NCBI GenBank assembly: GCA_019918135.1
Contig: WBZZ01004651.1
Span: 55,001-119,000 of the forward strand
Length of the DNA: 64,000 nt
Direction: 5' to 3'
Source of the DNA: Paulinella micropora
Lineage: Eukaryota > Cercozoa > Imbricatea > Euglyphida > Paulinellidae
The position numbers and the translations under genes are program-made. The notes under the pieces were generated by a model. That model did not search any database. It saw only the letters and a list, made by a program, of their open reading frames with translations, and was not told the origin of the DNA. Shown in pieces: positions 1 through 10,486 of the stretch (position 1 is the stretch's first letter; the number at the start of each line of letters is the position of its first letter).

Positions 1-68
1 TCTCTCTCTTTGTGAACCTCTCTCACTCTCTCCCTCTCTGTCTCTCTCTGTCTCTCTCTCTCATCTAG

Positions 69-1324
69 ATACTGGAAAGTACCAAAGCACATCAAAAAAG
101 AGCGACCGATGCTCGTCTCACCGTTCCCAGGCATCCAGAGACTATGGGACCTTACAAGGAGGAGGATAAGTTACCGGTATAGTCTCTCTCTCTCTATCTA
201 TCTCTCTCTCTCTCTATCTCTCTGTCTCCCCTCATAGTATACCCTCCCATACCCCTCCCATACCTCTCTCTCTCTCTCCTCTCTTTCTCTCCCTCCTCTC
301 TCTCATCTCATCATCTCTCATCTCTTTCTCTCCTCATACCCTCCCATACCCGTCCTATACCCCTCCCATACCTCTCTCTCTCTCTCTCTCTCGATTTTTT
401 GTTCTTGTGTGGCCGGACTGCTTGCGTTTTGGAAATTTATTGTTTGTTTTTCATTCCTGATGCATGTGGATGGTTTCTCTTTCGCTCCTCCCGGCTTCCT
501 GTTCACTTTACTGCATTTTGCCTTGGGCTTGCCTTGTGTGTTTTCCATACCCCCCTCCGACTGTTTTTTTTTTCGTTCAATTTTTTGTTCTTGTGTGGCC
601 GGACTGCTTGCGTTTTGGAAATTTATTGTTTGTTTTTCATTCCTGATGCATGTGGATAGTTTCTCTTTCGCTCCTCCCGGCTTCCCGTTCACTTTGCTGC
701 ATTTTGCCTTGGGCTTGCCTTGTGTGTTTTCCATACCCCCCTCCGACTTGGTTTTCTTTTTCGTTCGATTTTTTGTTCTTGTGTGGCTGGACTCTTTCTT
801 TGCTTGTAGAAAAAAGGTGCCAATCATCCCTTAACATGCAAAAATATTTACTTCGACACCGCCCAACAAATGAAAAACCACCACTTCAAGAAGACAGGAA
901 AGAAGGACGGTGCCAAACTTGACGAAGAGATCATGCACGGTACCCCCCCCCCCCAACACACGCACAGACACGCACACATTTTCACGGTATTGTTTAGTCA
1001 TGCGTTCCTTCCTGGGGCAAGGCAAAGACACCAAGCGTAAGGTAGCCTGGCTAGGGAGGACGGACTACCCAAAGAACATGCAGAAATTGACCATGGCGAT
1101 CCTTCAAGCGGTCTTTCTATTGACCTATATCTATCTATACCTATCTACCTTTATTTATTTATTTATTTATTTTTTCTTTTTTGTTATGATTATTTTATTT
1201 TATTTTATTTTATTTTATTAATTATTATTGTTATTTTTTTTTTGGTGACATATTGTCTGCTAGGAGTATGGTTTCACTGTCAAGGGAGCCAAGGAAGTTA
1301 TGTCCATTCGTCTTGGCAAACTTA
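69..1324 (+). CDS. 5' exons (A-D) of an unrecognised multi-exon gene, copy 1
   Basis: Four exons are seen at 69-176, 810-939, 998-1110 and 1264-1324. Each is bounded by AG and GT (acceptors end CATCTAG, CTTGTAG, TTTAG, TGCTAG). The reading frame is open through all four and the phases agree: exon B ends with 1 nt, exon C supplies 2, and exon D ends with 1 nt that is completed by the first 2 nt of exon E at 11175. Exon B is Lys/His-rich, exon C contains WLGRTDYPKN and exon D contains EYGFTVKGAKE. No domain family is recognised. The gene starts before the window, so no start codon is seen. The intron after exon D begins at 1325 and is expanded by the LINE/SINE nest to about 9.8 kb. Phase consistency is seen; expression is not. 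Confidence 0.6.
395..790 (+). repeat. Intronic tandem repeat, ~185-bp unit
   Basis: Two near-identical units (about 395-578 and 579-765) and a short third start lie in the intron between exons A and B. They begin with a T-run and TTGTTCTTGTGTGGC and end with CATACCCCCCTCCGAC. ORFs across this repeat on both strands are repetition artefacts. The flanks (180-394) are CT and CATACCC simple repeats. Confidence 0.85.
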
Positions 1325-1416
1325 GTCCCCCCCTCCCCTCTGCCTCTCTCTCTCTCTCTTTCCCTCTCTCTCTCTCTTATACCTTAATGATAATAATAAT
1401 AATAATAATAATAATA

Positions 1417-1684
1417 GTGCTTCTCTGTCAATGGCTGATGCATTTCTGCACATGCGCCTCCATCGTCTCACCCGTGAGGGGAGTACGAAGAATTGACGAT
1501 AAGCTCTAATGACACCCCCGCAAGGGCAGTTCCAACACTTCCAGACGGGCCGGTATGTTCAATGAAAATACTGGTCCAGAAATAGACCGGTATGTTCAAT
1601 GAAAATACTGGTGGCACCGACGGGAATCGAACTGGCGACAGGGCCCAGATGGTAGAACTTGACCACTGGGCTATCACGGTGTCC
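1417..1684 (-). mobile_element. SINE-I (tRNA-headed SINE), full length
   Basis: The element reads on the - strand. It starts GGACACCGTGATAGCCC, which contains an A-box (TAGCCCAGTGG) and, downstream, a B-box (GTTCGATTCC). The body holds a ~36-nt duplicated ACCAGTATTTTCATTGAACA block. The 3' end reads ATGGAGGCGCATGTGCAG and closes GAGAAGCAC before an (ATT)n tail (1388-1416). Its length of 268 bp is the commonest in this window. Confidence 0.93.
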
Positions 1685-1747
<63 letters not shown>

Positions 1748-1995
1748 GTGCTTCTCTGTCAATGGCTGATGCATTTCTGCACATGCGCCTCCATCGTCTC
1801 ACCCGTGAGGGGAGTACGAAGAATTGACGATAAGCTCTAATGACACCCCCGCAAGGGCAGTTCCAACACTTCCAGACGGGCCGGTATGTTCAATGAAAAT
1901 ACTGGTCCAGAAATAGACCGGTATGTTCAATGAAAATACTGGTGGCACCGACGGGAATCGAACTGGCGACAGGGCCCAGATGGTAGAACTTGACC
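1748..1995 (-). mobile_element. SINE-I, slightly 5'-truncated
   Basis: This copy lacks the first ~20 nt of the tRNA-like head. The truncation point abuts (AAT)n (1996-2021) that is the tail of LINE-A copy 1. Its own tail is 1685-1747. Confidence 0.92.
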
Positions 1996-2033
1996 AAATA
2001 ATAATAATAATAATAATAATAGGCTTCCTCAGA

Positions 2034-5000
2034 CTATAGCATCAGATCCAGATCCTGGACATGTGCCTCCATTGGGTCACCGGGATCAGCCGATCCCAAC
2101 GCATTGTCAGAACACCAAACAGACATAGCAGCAACAGCAACAGCAGGGGCAGATGGGGGCTGTGAAGTGCATGAAGAGCTAGATGCGAGGGTGTTAGCTG
2201 AGAAGAACTCGGAGACACTACGCTGCGCTCCCGAACCCCTCTCTCTAGCCAGGACGTCCACACTGCGCGGACGGCCGCGCCGCGCAACATCAACGTCACT
2301 TGGGGCAGAGGGTGGGACAGAAGCTGATGGAACCTCAGTGAGGTCAATCACCTCCTCGCCCCCATCCTCCACCCCAAGCTCCTCCCTTTTACCCTCCCTA
2401 GCAGACCAACACTCAGACACATATGATCCAAACAACACATCCAACTTTGGAGGGGGACGCAACGCTGTAACCCCTAACAACGCAGCAAGCCTAAAGTTAC
2501 TGCGGAAGCGCGACTTCCCCTGAAATAGCTTACAAAACAATCGTGATTGATCCACAGGCGACATATCATCCCAACTCTGCCGCACAGAGCCCTCCCGCTC
2601 CCGCCCAAGCAACACATCCTCCACCACAACCTCTCCGCCTACGACCTCACCCCCCTCCTCACTCCCTCCATCCCCCTCAGCACCCCCCACAGCCATGCCA
2701 CCGAGCCTCTGCATACTCAGCAACAGCTGCTTACGTCTCCCCTCATGCATGGGGCAATCCCATAAGAAGTGCGCAAGGGACTCATTGACATCATCATGAC
2801 AACAGAAGCAGCGAGGGGACATGCCACTGACCAACTTGCTGCGGTACAACCGAAGGCGGTTGTTGCAGCTGAGCAACCTTCTCCGAAGCAGATTATAATG
2901 CGCATCATCAAGGGCTACCCATCTTGGGAACTCCTTAGTTCCAAAGACTTGTCTTAGGATGACTCGCAGGCCATCAGTAATATCGCTGCCTGCCTCTCGC
3001 TTGTCCCACATCAGTTGCTGCACCATCTTGACGTCCTGCTGAAGGGCCCACTTGTTCACAGTCGAACACCAACCCTCGAGGTCCTTCTCTGAGCTACTTA
3101 GGAGCTCCTGAAGCCCTTGTTGTAGATCCATTGAGTCCCTGATAGCGCCTTCGGCCTCCGCAGTCCATTCGGATTTGACTTGAGATGCGATGACAGGAAA
3201 TCGCTTCTCCGGTAGAACACGCAGCCGTCCATAGAACTTCAGTTGCGCCGCCCGCCGCAAACGCTCCGCACTCAAAGAGCGCGCCAGAAAGAGTGTAATC
3301 CACTTGCTTGTCTTAGGCCTGATGCCGAGAATCATCCTCATGGGGCGCAGCATTGCTGCCTCCAGCTTGGTGAGCTGCGATACGGGGGCACGCCAGACAT
3401 CGAAGGCGTACTTCAGCTTGGCCCCCACAAGTTGATTCCAGCACATGAGACGATACCTAGCTTGTATCTCACCTGCACACCACAAAGAGTACCAACCTGC
3501 GGTGGCGACTTCAGTGACACGCGTAGCCCGCAGGGCCTGCTCCTTCCACTTCAGGTCATCGGTGATAACCACTCCCAGGTACTTGTACTGACTGGTGACA
3601 CAAAGCTTCTGGCCGCGAAACCACACCACGGGCTCACCTCGCTCCCTGATACTTGGTCGTTTCGCCTTGCTCGACGTGTAAACGGGCATGATTTCCGTCT
3701 TGCCGGGCTTCAAGTTGACTTCCAGCCGGTAATCTTCCGCGAACTTGGCCACAACATTGACCATCTTCTGGAGCTCGGTGCGACTGTGAGCGATGAGGGC
3801 CACGTCGTCCGCGTATAGAAGTGCCTTGATGTCGTTCAGCCGCTTCACATCCGTGATCTTGAGGGCACTCGCCAGCCGATCACACAGCTCATCCATAAAG
3901 ACGTTGAAGAGTGTGGGAGAGAGGGGACCCCTGTTGGACGCCTACACCCTCCAGTACTTCGGGGGTGAGTGCTCCATCAACTAGCACTTGCGACGAAGTC
4001 TGCTCGTAGCACCTGCGTAGCGTGTGCCAGAACTTGCCCCTTACACCCAGCTTCCAGAGCCTCTCAAATAGGCCATCTCTCCAAACAGACGGGAAAGCCT
4101 TGCGTAGATCGACGAACAGGACATACGACTCCCGCTTCTGCTGCTGACGCCCCTTCAACCTCTGCCAAAGGGTAAAGACCTGATCCGTGGTGCGACGCCC
4201 CGGGCGGAAGCCTCCCTGCTCTGGACGTAGCTTATCCGGGCCATCCACGAAGAGCGTTAGACGAGTAGCTAATAAGGACAGATACAGCTTACCAAGGCAA
4301 CTAATAATCGAGATATCCCTCCAGTTGTCAGGATCCGTAGGATCCCCACCCTTGGGGATATTGACGATGATTCCCTTGCCCCAAGCTTTTGGAGTCCTCT
4401 CGGCTTCTCGAATCCAGTTGAAGTACTGCGTTAAGTAGCCATTGATGTAGGCGCCGCCATACTTGAGCATCTCGTTCTTCACTTTGTCCTCGCCACAAGC
4501 TTTGTGGTTATTCAGGGCACGTTGCCTTGCAAGGACCTCCTCTTGCGTGAACGGCTTGTCCAGCTCTTCGCAAGTGTCTTCACCTACTTCGTGCTCCTTC
4601 ATAGCCCGGGCCACCTCATCTCTGAAGCGATCGTTCCAGTGAAACTGCCGCTTAGCTTCGGCTTCCTCCCACTCCAACGAGCCTGCTTCTGCACAGCACT
4701 CCACCACAACAGCCGCACTTGCCGGATTTTCCCGTGGCTTCACCGAATTTTTCCGAAATTCCTCCCACCGAGCGACCTTTTCCGGCAGCGTACACGCCAG
4801 TGAGCCATCCTCCCTTTGCACCGGCGCGGAGACCTTCGTTCTGCGTGCCCCGCCAAGCCGCTTCGCGAGTAGCCAAAAGCGCTTTGAGGATTGCTCGCGT
4901 TGACATTTGACCGCTTCTTCCTGCACTTGCTTGAAGGAGGCGGACTTCTTGGCCCGAGTTGCCTTCCGAATTTCCTTGCGGAGCCGTAGCCAATTCAGAC

Positions 5001-6702
5001 GGGCTTCCGCATTCGATTCATCCCTCCTGTATGCTGCGTAGGCCTCCCGGCGCTGCTGAATGAGCTCCTTTAGCTCCCCGTCGAACCAATTGTTGGTGAA
5101 ACGGGGTCGTATACATCTGGAGCCAAGGACCCGGTGCGCCGCCATTCGGAAGGACTGCGCCACTCGCTCGGTGACGTCATCTACCACCCGTTGGCTGTCG
5201 GCACCACCCGATAGGTCAAGCTCAGGCAGCTGATGTACTCCAAGCTTCTGTAGGCAATGCTGGAATACGTCATCGAACTTGTCGCGTAGATAATCCAGCG
5301 CTTGCTTCGCAGCGTGATCATTACCCGAGACACCAGCACCAATAAGCTTATCAACACGAAAGGACCTGTAAGGTTTCGCAGCCCGCTTTGGCCGGCGCTG
5401 GCCGCTCCACGTCAGTTCGGCCCATACTGCCTTGTGGTCCGTATCAAGATCATCTTCGCATACTCCAAACTTTGCTCCAAATGCCAAGCCAGGCGACGCG
5501 CAGATGTAATCGAGGAGGTGCTTGCCTGTGCCCATGCCGCGCTGCTCACGCCGGGACCACCAGTAGGACCCTTCCACTGGGCACGAGAAGCCGCTCAGAT
5601 TTCGCAGGCCCGTAGCGACGAGGACAGCCGCGAGTCTCTTGCCGTTCTCCGAACGTACCGGTGCTCCCTTATCATCGACCTCCCCGTGCTGACCGACGAT
5701 GCCCTCCTCTTTTCGGCTGCATGCCGGCCCGAGCTTTGCGTTGGCATCCGCCACCGTGACCACAAGACCTTTGGCTCCAAAAAAAGCTATAGCTGCCTGC
5801 CAGGCCGCATACGCCTCTGACGACTCTTCTTCCTGCGTTTCCTGGGGAAAGTAGCCGTTGCCCACATAGATATCCTGAGCGCCGGTAACACCCGAGGCGA
5901 TACGCAGCCACACTTGCTGCCGGTGGTCGACGGGGGCTGACACCAGGTTGCAATACGGACCAAGGAAGTTAGCCACCGCGAATAGAACCCCACCCTTGCA
6001 GCGATTTTTCTCGCTGACCTCCGCAGGTTTTCCAAAAATCCGGAATCCATCCAGGCTGCATTTGGAAAGTTGCTTCTTGCCCATGCGGTGCTCCTGAGCC
6101 CCGATGACTAGCCAGCCCTCGTGCTTGTAGAATGATGCCCATTCCGCCGTGCCTACGTTGTCGTATCCCGTTTTACCCTGCCAGTTGTGACTCGCGACGA
6201 GTAGCTTGAAGCCGGTATCGAACTGCTTGGAGCGGTGCTTCTTGGCTCGTTTCCGGACCCGACGGCCGCGCTTGGCTTCCGCCCTCGTGCTGCCCCCCTC
6301 TGCAGGTGCTTGCGCAGGTTGGTCCACTGCACTGGCCGCCGAATGCAGGGGCACCACATGCACATCAGCACACTCAGACACACACTTAGGTCCATCGGCA
6401 GCCAATTCCGAAGACACCACCTGCACATCATTGACACTTTCTTCATGCAGAGGCAAGACGCGATATCCCGTCGCAGCTTCCTCCTTCCGGACCGCCGCTT
6501 CCCCACGCAGATGGATGCGAATAAGCCTTCGGACACGTTCCCTGTCCCTGAACCTGCACCCAAGGGCCACATTGACCCCTCTGCCGAAGAATTTGAGATG
6601 TTTGAGTTGCTGCAACGCCGTCTGCCTGCTGTCATCGTCCTCGTAGACCAGCTCCAGGTGACGAGACATTCGCTGGCCTTGCCACTCCATTACCGGGACC
6701 AC
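2034..6702 (-). pseudogene. LINE-A endonuclease-reverse transcriptase ORF (one frameshift)
   Basis: An N-terminal basic region is followed by an APE endonuclease with the motifs SHNWQG, GAQEH, ADANAKLG and DTDHKAVW, which supply the Asn, Glu, Asp/Asn and His of the family. The RT domain follows, with IVNIPKGGDPT, QGGFRPGRRTTDQ, LFVDLRKAFPSVW, GVQQGSPLS and the catalytic LLYADD near 3,800-3,825. A C-terminal CCHC finger (CFCCHDD...HFLWDC) and an acidic tail finish it. Two ORFs (3889-6702 and 2034-3896) meet near 3,920, where the GA run is 2 nt shorter than in the copy at 47,300. That is a simple frameshift in a LINE. The product would nick target DNA and reverse-transcribe its own RNA. The clade is not settled; an I/R1/L1-like C-terminal zinc finger is compatible. 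Confidence 0.9.
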
Positions 6703-7138
6703 CAGACCAAGCGCTCATTTTGGAGGCGATCTCCTGTAGATTGGCGCGTTCTGAGAGCCCCCAGACAATCAGATTACGCCCGTCCTTGTCGTACCGATCT
6801 ACCCGCCGGTACCGTCGAGGCGGCGGTGCCATCTGCCATATAGCGCCGCTCGCCTTATGTTGAAGCGCCGACCCGTGTGCCAGGTTTGGGGAGGAAGGAT
6901 GAGGCGCAGCTAAGATAGCCTCTCCACGTGGTTCAGGAATTCCGTCATATACGCGAGCCCTCATCCTCCCATCCTGGGACATCGGGCCAGAGCCCGTCGA
7001 AGAGGCATTCCCACGGGGATTGTCCAGGTCTTCGGCGATTCTACCTTGTCCCATAAGGGCCACAGTGGTAGCTCCGTGCTTCGCGTATTTGTAATCCATT
7101 GAGAGTAGTAGACGGCCAATGTCGCTGGCCATCACCAC
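6632..7138 (-). CDS. LINE-A upstream ORF (possible ORF1 or frame-shifted N-terminus)
   Basis: A 168-codon ORF starting with ATG at 7138 and overlapping the next ORF by about 70 nt in another frame. Near its end it reads DGRNLIVWGLSERANL, which resembles the first strand of RRM-like segments that precede endonuclease in many LINEs. LINE-B carries a comparable region at the start of its 35,988 ORF. It could be a genuine ORF1 with an overlapping ORF2, or one ORF split by a frameshift near 6,720. The sequence alone does not decide. Confidence 0.5.
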   Translation of the reverse strand: MVMASDIGRLLLSMDYKYAKHGATTVALMGQGRIAEDLDNPRGNASSTGSGPMSQDGRMRARVYDGIPEPRGEAILAAPHPSSPNLAHGSALQHKASGAIWQMAPPPRRYRRVDRYDKDGRNLIVWGLSERANLQEIASKMSAWSGGPGNGVARPANVSSPGAGLRGR

Positions 7139-8123
7139 CGCGCCTCTTTACGCCGAGGAAAGCGCCCGTCCATGCAAATAGCATCGGCGGTATCTGCAAC
7201 ACACACTACACGCATTTCCGCCGGTGTCACTGGACGCTGCCGCGTCGCTTGGTGCCCTTCGGCGCCCGCCATCACCCCCAGCGTCGCCAGAACCTGCCTC
7301 ACGCACTACACACACTCTCCATCGCATCGCCAACGCCTCTACTCTCATGCCTTATGGACTTTCAGCTGCTCCTAACAATACACATCATGAGGTACGGGTG
7401 TTCCCGAGTGGAGCCAGATCGGACGGCGTGCCGCTGAAACTCCTTCCCCCACGTGGATATAGAAGGCGCGAACCTAGCGGTACCTATAGGGTCTTACAGA
7501 CAAGTATAGTAATCCCAGCCGAAGCTGCTCAGTTAGAAATGCAACGGTGGAGGGTGTGAATGCATGGGGCAAGGCACGGCAACGCAGCAAGGCACTGGCA
7601 AGGCATTGGGACCGACTGAAGCCCCTCTCCAACGTGCGCTCATCATGTGTTCCAGTTAGGCAACCCCGAAGAAGCGAAGATAGGGAGGAGACAAAACCCA
7701 GATAGGATGAAGATAGGATTAACATGAAGCCGAAATGGAGCCGAGTTGGAACAGGTCAACTCAGCCCCATCTCGGCTCAATGTGAATCCTATCTTCAACC
7801 CATCTCGGTACTGTTTCCTCCGAATGCTCACCTCAACAAGATCACCAAACCGGAACTGGAAGCCCCCAGGCATTTACTCGGCAGGAAATTCGGCGAAAAT
7901 GGGCTAACCAGGAAACCAGACCCAAACCAACAGCCAAGAAAAACGAGCCAACCAACAATCCAACAGACAACCCCATAACCTGCCTGGCCGAACCCCTACC
8001 GAGTAAATGCCCAGTTGAGAGTTGCGCATATCCCGGTGACCGCCCTCCCCAAGCGGTCACCTTCGTGGGGAGAGGCCCAACCACCTCCTCTTCCCATGGA
8101 GTGCCATCTTGTGCACCCCTCCA

Positions 8124-8126
<3 letters not shown>
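7139..8126 (-). promoter_or_regulatory. LINE-A 5' untranslated region
   Basis: About 990 bp without a convincing ORF. It starts on the - strand at CTGGAGGGGTGCACAAG, immediately after (ATT)n. The first ~85 bp recur at 9,978-10,037 at the head of a non-autonomous element, which marks it as the true 5' end of the family. An internal promoter is expected for LINEs but none is recognised. Confidence 0.6.

Positions 8127-8167
<41 letters not shown>
8127..8167. repeat. (AAT)n tract joining LINE-A 5' end to a SINE-I tail
   Basis: Pure AAT repeat. It is the 3' tail of the SINE-I at 8168-8420 and the sequence into which LINE-A copy 1 (2022-8126) is joined at its 5' end. Confidence 0.9.
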
Positions 8168-8420
8168 GTGCTTCTCTGTCAATGGCTGATGCATTTCTGC
8201 ACATGCGCCTCCATCGTCTCACCCGTGAGGGGAGTATGAAGAATTGACGATAAGCTCTAATGACACCCCCGCAAGGGCAGTTCCAACACTTCCAGACGGA
8301 CCGGTATGTTCAATGAAAATACTGGTCCAGACGGATCGTTACGTTCAATGAAAATACTGGTGGCACCGACGGGAATCGAACTGGCGACAGGGCCCAGATG
8401 GTAGAACTTGACCACTGGGC
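8168..8420 (-). mobile_element. SINE-I, 5'-truncated by ~15 nt
   Basis: Ends within the tRNA-like head at GCCCAGTGGTC; the next base is (AAT)n. It carries the AGACGGAYCGG variant of the central duplication. Confidence 0.92.
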
Positions 8421-8505
<85 letters not shown>

Positions 8506-8771
8506 GTGCTTCTCTGTCAATGGCTGATGCATTTCTGCACATGCGCCTCCATCGTCTCACCCGTGAGGGGAGTACGAAGAATTGACGATAAGCTCTAATG
8601 ACACCCCCGCAAGGGCAGTTCCAACACTTCCAGACGGACCGGTATGTTCAATGAAAATACTGGTCCAGACGGAGCGGTATGTTCAATGAAAATACTGGTG
8701 GCACCGACGGGAATCGAACTGGCGACAGGGCCCAGATGGTAGAACTTGACCACTGGGCTATCACGGTGTCC
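8506..8771 (-). mobile_element. SINE-I, full length
   Basis: Complete head and 3' motif. A long (AAT)n tract (8421-8505) forms its tail, which the neighbouring SINE at 8168-8420 has joined. Confidence 0.93.
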
Positions 8772-8793
8772 AATAATAATAATAATAATAATA

Positions 8794-9061
8794 GTGCCTC
8801 TCTGTCAATGGCTGATGCATTTCTGCACATGCGCCTCCATCGTCTCACCCGTGAGGGGAGTACGAAGAATTGACGATAAGCTCTAATGACACCCCCGCAA
8901 GGGCAGTTCCAACACTTCCAGACGGGCCGGTATGTTCAATGAAAATACTGGTCCAGAAATAGACCGGTATGTTCAATGAAAATACTGGTGGCACCGACGG
9001 GAATCGAACTGGCGACAGGGCTCAGATGGTAGAACTTGACCACTGGGCTATCACGGTGTCC
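8794..9061 (-). mobile_element. SINE-I, full length
   Basis: Complete, 268 bp, with a short (AAT)7 tail at 8772-8793. Its head abuts (AAT)n at 9062-9116. Confidence 0.93.
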
Positions 9062-9116
<55 letters not shown>

Positions 9117-9118
<2 letters not shown>

Positions 9119-9210
9119 GATAAGGGGTATGGGAGGGTATGGGAGGGGTATGGAGTATGGGAGGGTACGGGAGGGGTATGGAGGAGGGGTATGATAGCTA
9201 TATTTTTTTC
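9117..9210. repeat. GGGGTATG-rich fragment within (AAT)n
   Basis: Begins CTGATAAGGGGTATGGGAGG and consists of GGGGTATG/GGGTATGG repeats, the complement of the CATACCCC motif of the TIR element. A second piece with the same first 20 nt lies at 9,316-9,375. Both may be scraps of that element, or tail ends of another unit since ...CTTATCAG precedes (ATT)n on the - strand. Confidence 0.5.
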
Positions 9211-9237
9211 AATAATAATAATAATAATAATCATAAT

Positions 9238-9289
9238 AGGCTTCCTCAGACTATAGCATCAGATCCAGATCCTGGACATGTGCCTCCAT
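9238..9289 (-). mobile_element. Solo LINE-A 3' end (~52 bp)
   Basis: Only the last ~52 nt of LINE-A are present, from ATGGAGGCACATGTCC to GAGGAAGCC. There is (AAT)n on both sides. This is the most extreme 5' truncation expected of target-primed reverse transcription. Confidence 0.85.
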
Positions 9290-9411
9290 AATAATCATAA
9301 TAATAATAATAATACTGATAAGGGGTATGGGAGGGTACGGGAGGGATCCCGGTATGAGAGGGGTATGATACATATATAATAATATTATAATACTAATAAT
9401 AATAATAATAT

Positions 9412-10037
9412 ATATATTGATCTGTCATGGCTAAGCCCGAGGGCCATGCGCCTCCATCCCTCGACCCAACAGGGACTACAGTGAGTATGTTGGGGAGGGA
9501 AGAGTGACTCTAACCATCCTGCATAGAAGGCCCCAAAAGGAAGTCGCTACTACCCGCACAGTGTCGGGTACCTTGCAGGAAATCAACTACAAATGATTGA
9601 TCTTCCCCGCGTGAGAGCTCCACGAGACTGAGTAGGTCCCGCATGGAGGTACTCACAGGGGTAGCAGACATTTCATGCGGTCTGCCAGCGCATGAGGACG
9701 TTTTGTGGTAAGTGTCTGGGACGCCTCGAAACCCGTCATCACCCCTAGATCTCGGAATTTAAATACCCCTTTGATCCCACGTGGTGTATGTCTTATAAAA
9801 AACCACACAACAACATAGCCTCGGAACCCACACAACAACATAGCCTCGGAAACTACATCGACATAGCCTCGGAACCCACACAACAACAGAGCCTCGGAAC
9901 CAACACAACAACATAGCCTCGGAACCAACACAACAACATAGCCTCGGAGCCAACACAACGACATAGCCTCGAAACCAGTGGGAAGAGGCCCAACCACCTC
10001 CTCTTCCCGTGGGGTGCCATACTGTGCACCCGTCCAT
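9412..10037 (-). mobile_element. Element III, long copy with LINE-A-like 5' end and internal minisatellite
   Basis: On the - strand it starts GGACGGGTGCACAGTATGG, matching the first ~60 bp of LINE-A (8,126 downward). It then has a 25-bp minisatellite (about 9,800-9,975, unit CCTCGGAACCAACACAACAA on +), and then a 250-bp segment. Its 3' end reads GATGGAGGCGCATGGCC, then GACAGATCAATATATT before an ATT-rich tail. It has no ORF of note, so it is non-autonomous. The 250-bp 3' part recurs alone at 50,907-51,156. Confidence 0.75.
9800..9978. repeat. 25-bp minisatellite inside element III
   Basis: About seven units of CCTCGGAACCCACACAACAA plus CATAG with small variations. The ORFs across it, with repeated VVWVPRLCCC-type strings, are artefacts of repetition. 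Confidence 0.85.
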
Positions 10038-10059
10038 AATAATAATAATAATAATAATA

Positions 10060-10107
10060 GTGCTTCTCTGTCAATGGCTGATGCATTTCTGCACATGCGC
10101 CTCCATC
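10060..10107 (-). mobile_element. SINE-I 3' fragment (48 bp)
   Basis: Only the 3' terminal part (GATGGAGGCGCATGTGCAG to GAGAAGCAC) remains, with (AAT)n on both sides. It is the SINE counterpart of the solo LINE tails. Confidence 0.88.
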
Positions 10108-10159
<52 letters not shown>

Positions 10160-10427
10160 GTGCTTCTCTGTCAATGGCTGATGCATTTCTGCACATGCGC
10201 CTCCATCGTCTCACCCGTGAGGGGAGTACGAAGAATTGACGATAAGCTCTAATGACACCCCCGCAAGGGCAGTTCCAACACTTCCAGACGGGCCGGTATG
10301 TTCAATGAAAATACTGGTCCAGAAATAGACCGGTATGTTCAATGAAAATACTGGTGGCACCGACGGGAATCGAACTGGCGACAGGGCTCAGATGGTAGAA
10401 CTTGACCACTGGGCTATCACGGTGTCC
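10160..10427 (-). mobile_element. SINE-I, full length
   Basis: 268 bp with a complete tRNA-like head. It carries one substitution (GAGCCC for GGGCCC) shared with the copies at 8,794, 39,953 and 52,336. Confidence 0.93.
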
Positions 10428-10485
<58 letters not shown>

Positions 10486-10486
10486 G

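Larger units (their letters stand above)
2022..8126 (-). mobile_element. LINE-A copy 1, near full length APE-type non-LTR retrotransposon
   Basis: A 6.1-kb element on the - strand, flanked on both sides by (AAT)n. From 5' to 3' it has a 5' region (8126 to ~7140), a possible ORF1-like segment, an endonuclease/RT ORF, and a 3' end at 2022 followed by (ATT)n. The 3' end reads ATGGAGGCACATGTCC, then GAGGAAGCC. The coding frame runs through this motif, so the 3' UTR after the stop is only about 15 nt. It is almost identical to the copy at 45,398-49,845. The 5' boundary is set by the abrupt change to (AAT)n at 8127. Confidence 0.9.

Noticed and set aside
399-834. ORFs on both strands at 318-922 with duplicated protein segments
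   Set aside because: They follow the 185-bp intronic tandem repeat and lie between well-phased exons A and B.
1609-1684. tRNA gene on the - strand (A-box and B-box at tRNA spacing)
   Set aside because: It is the head of a SINE repeated 27 times, with imperfect stems and a long non-tRNA body.
3243-3818. + strand ORFs opposite LINE-A and LINE-B (for example 3,243-3,818, 46,620-47,195, 5,302-5,820)
   Set aside because: Shadows of the RT and endonuclease frames; identical shadows appear at both copies and none resembles a family.
9653-10096. Leu/Val/Cys-rich ORFs at 9,653-10,096
   Set aside because: Produced by the 25-bp minisatellite in element III; similar in all frames.
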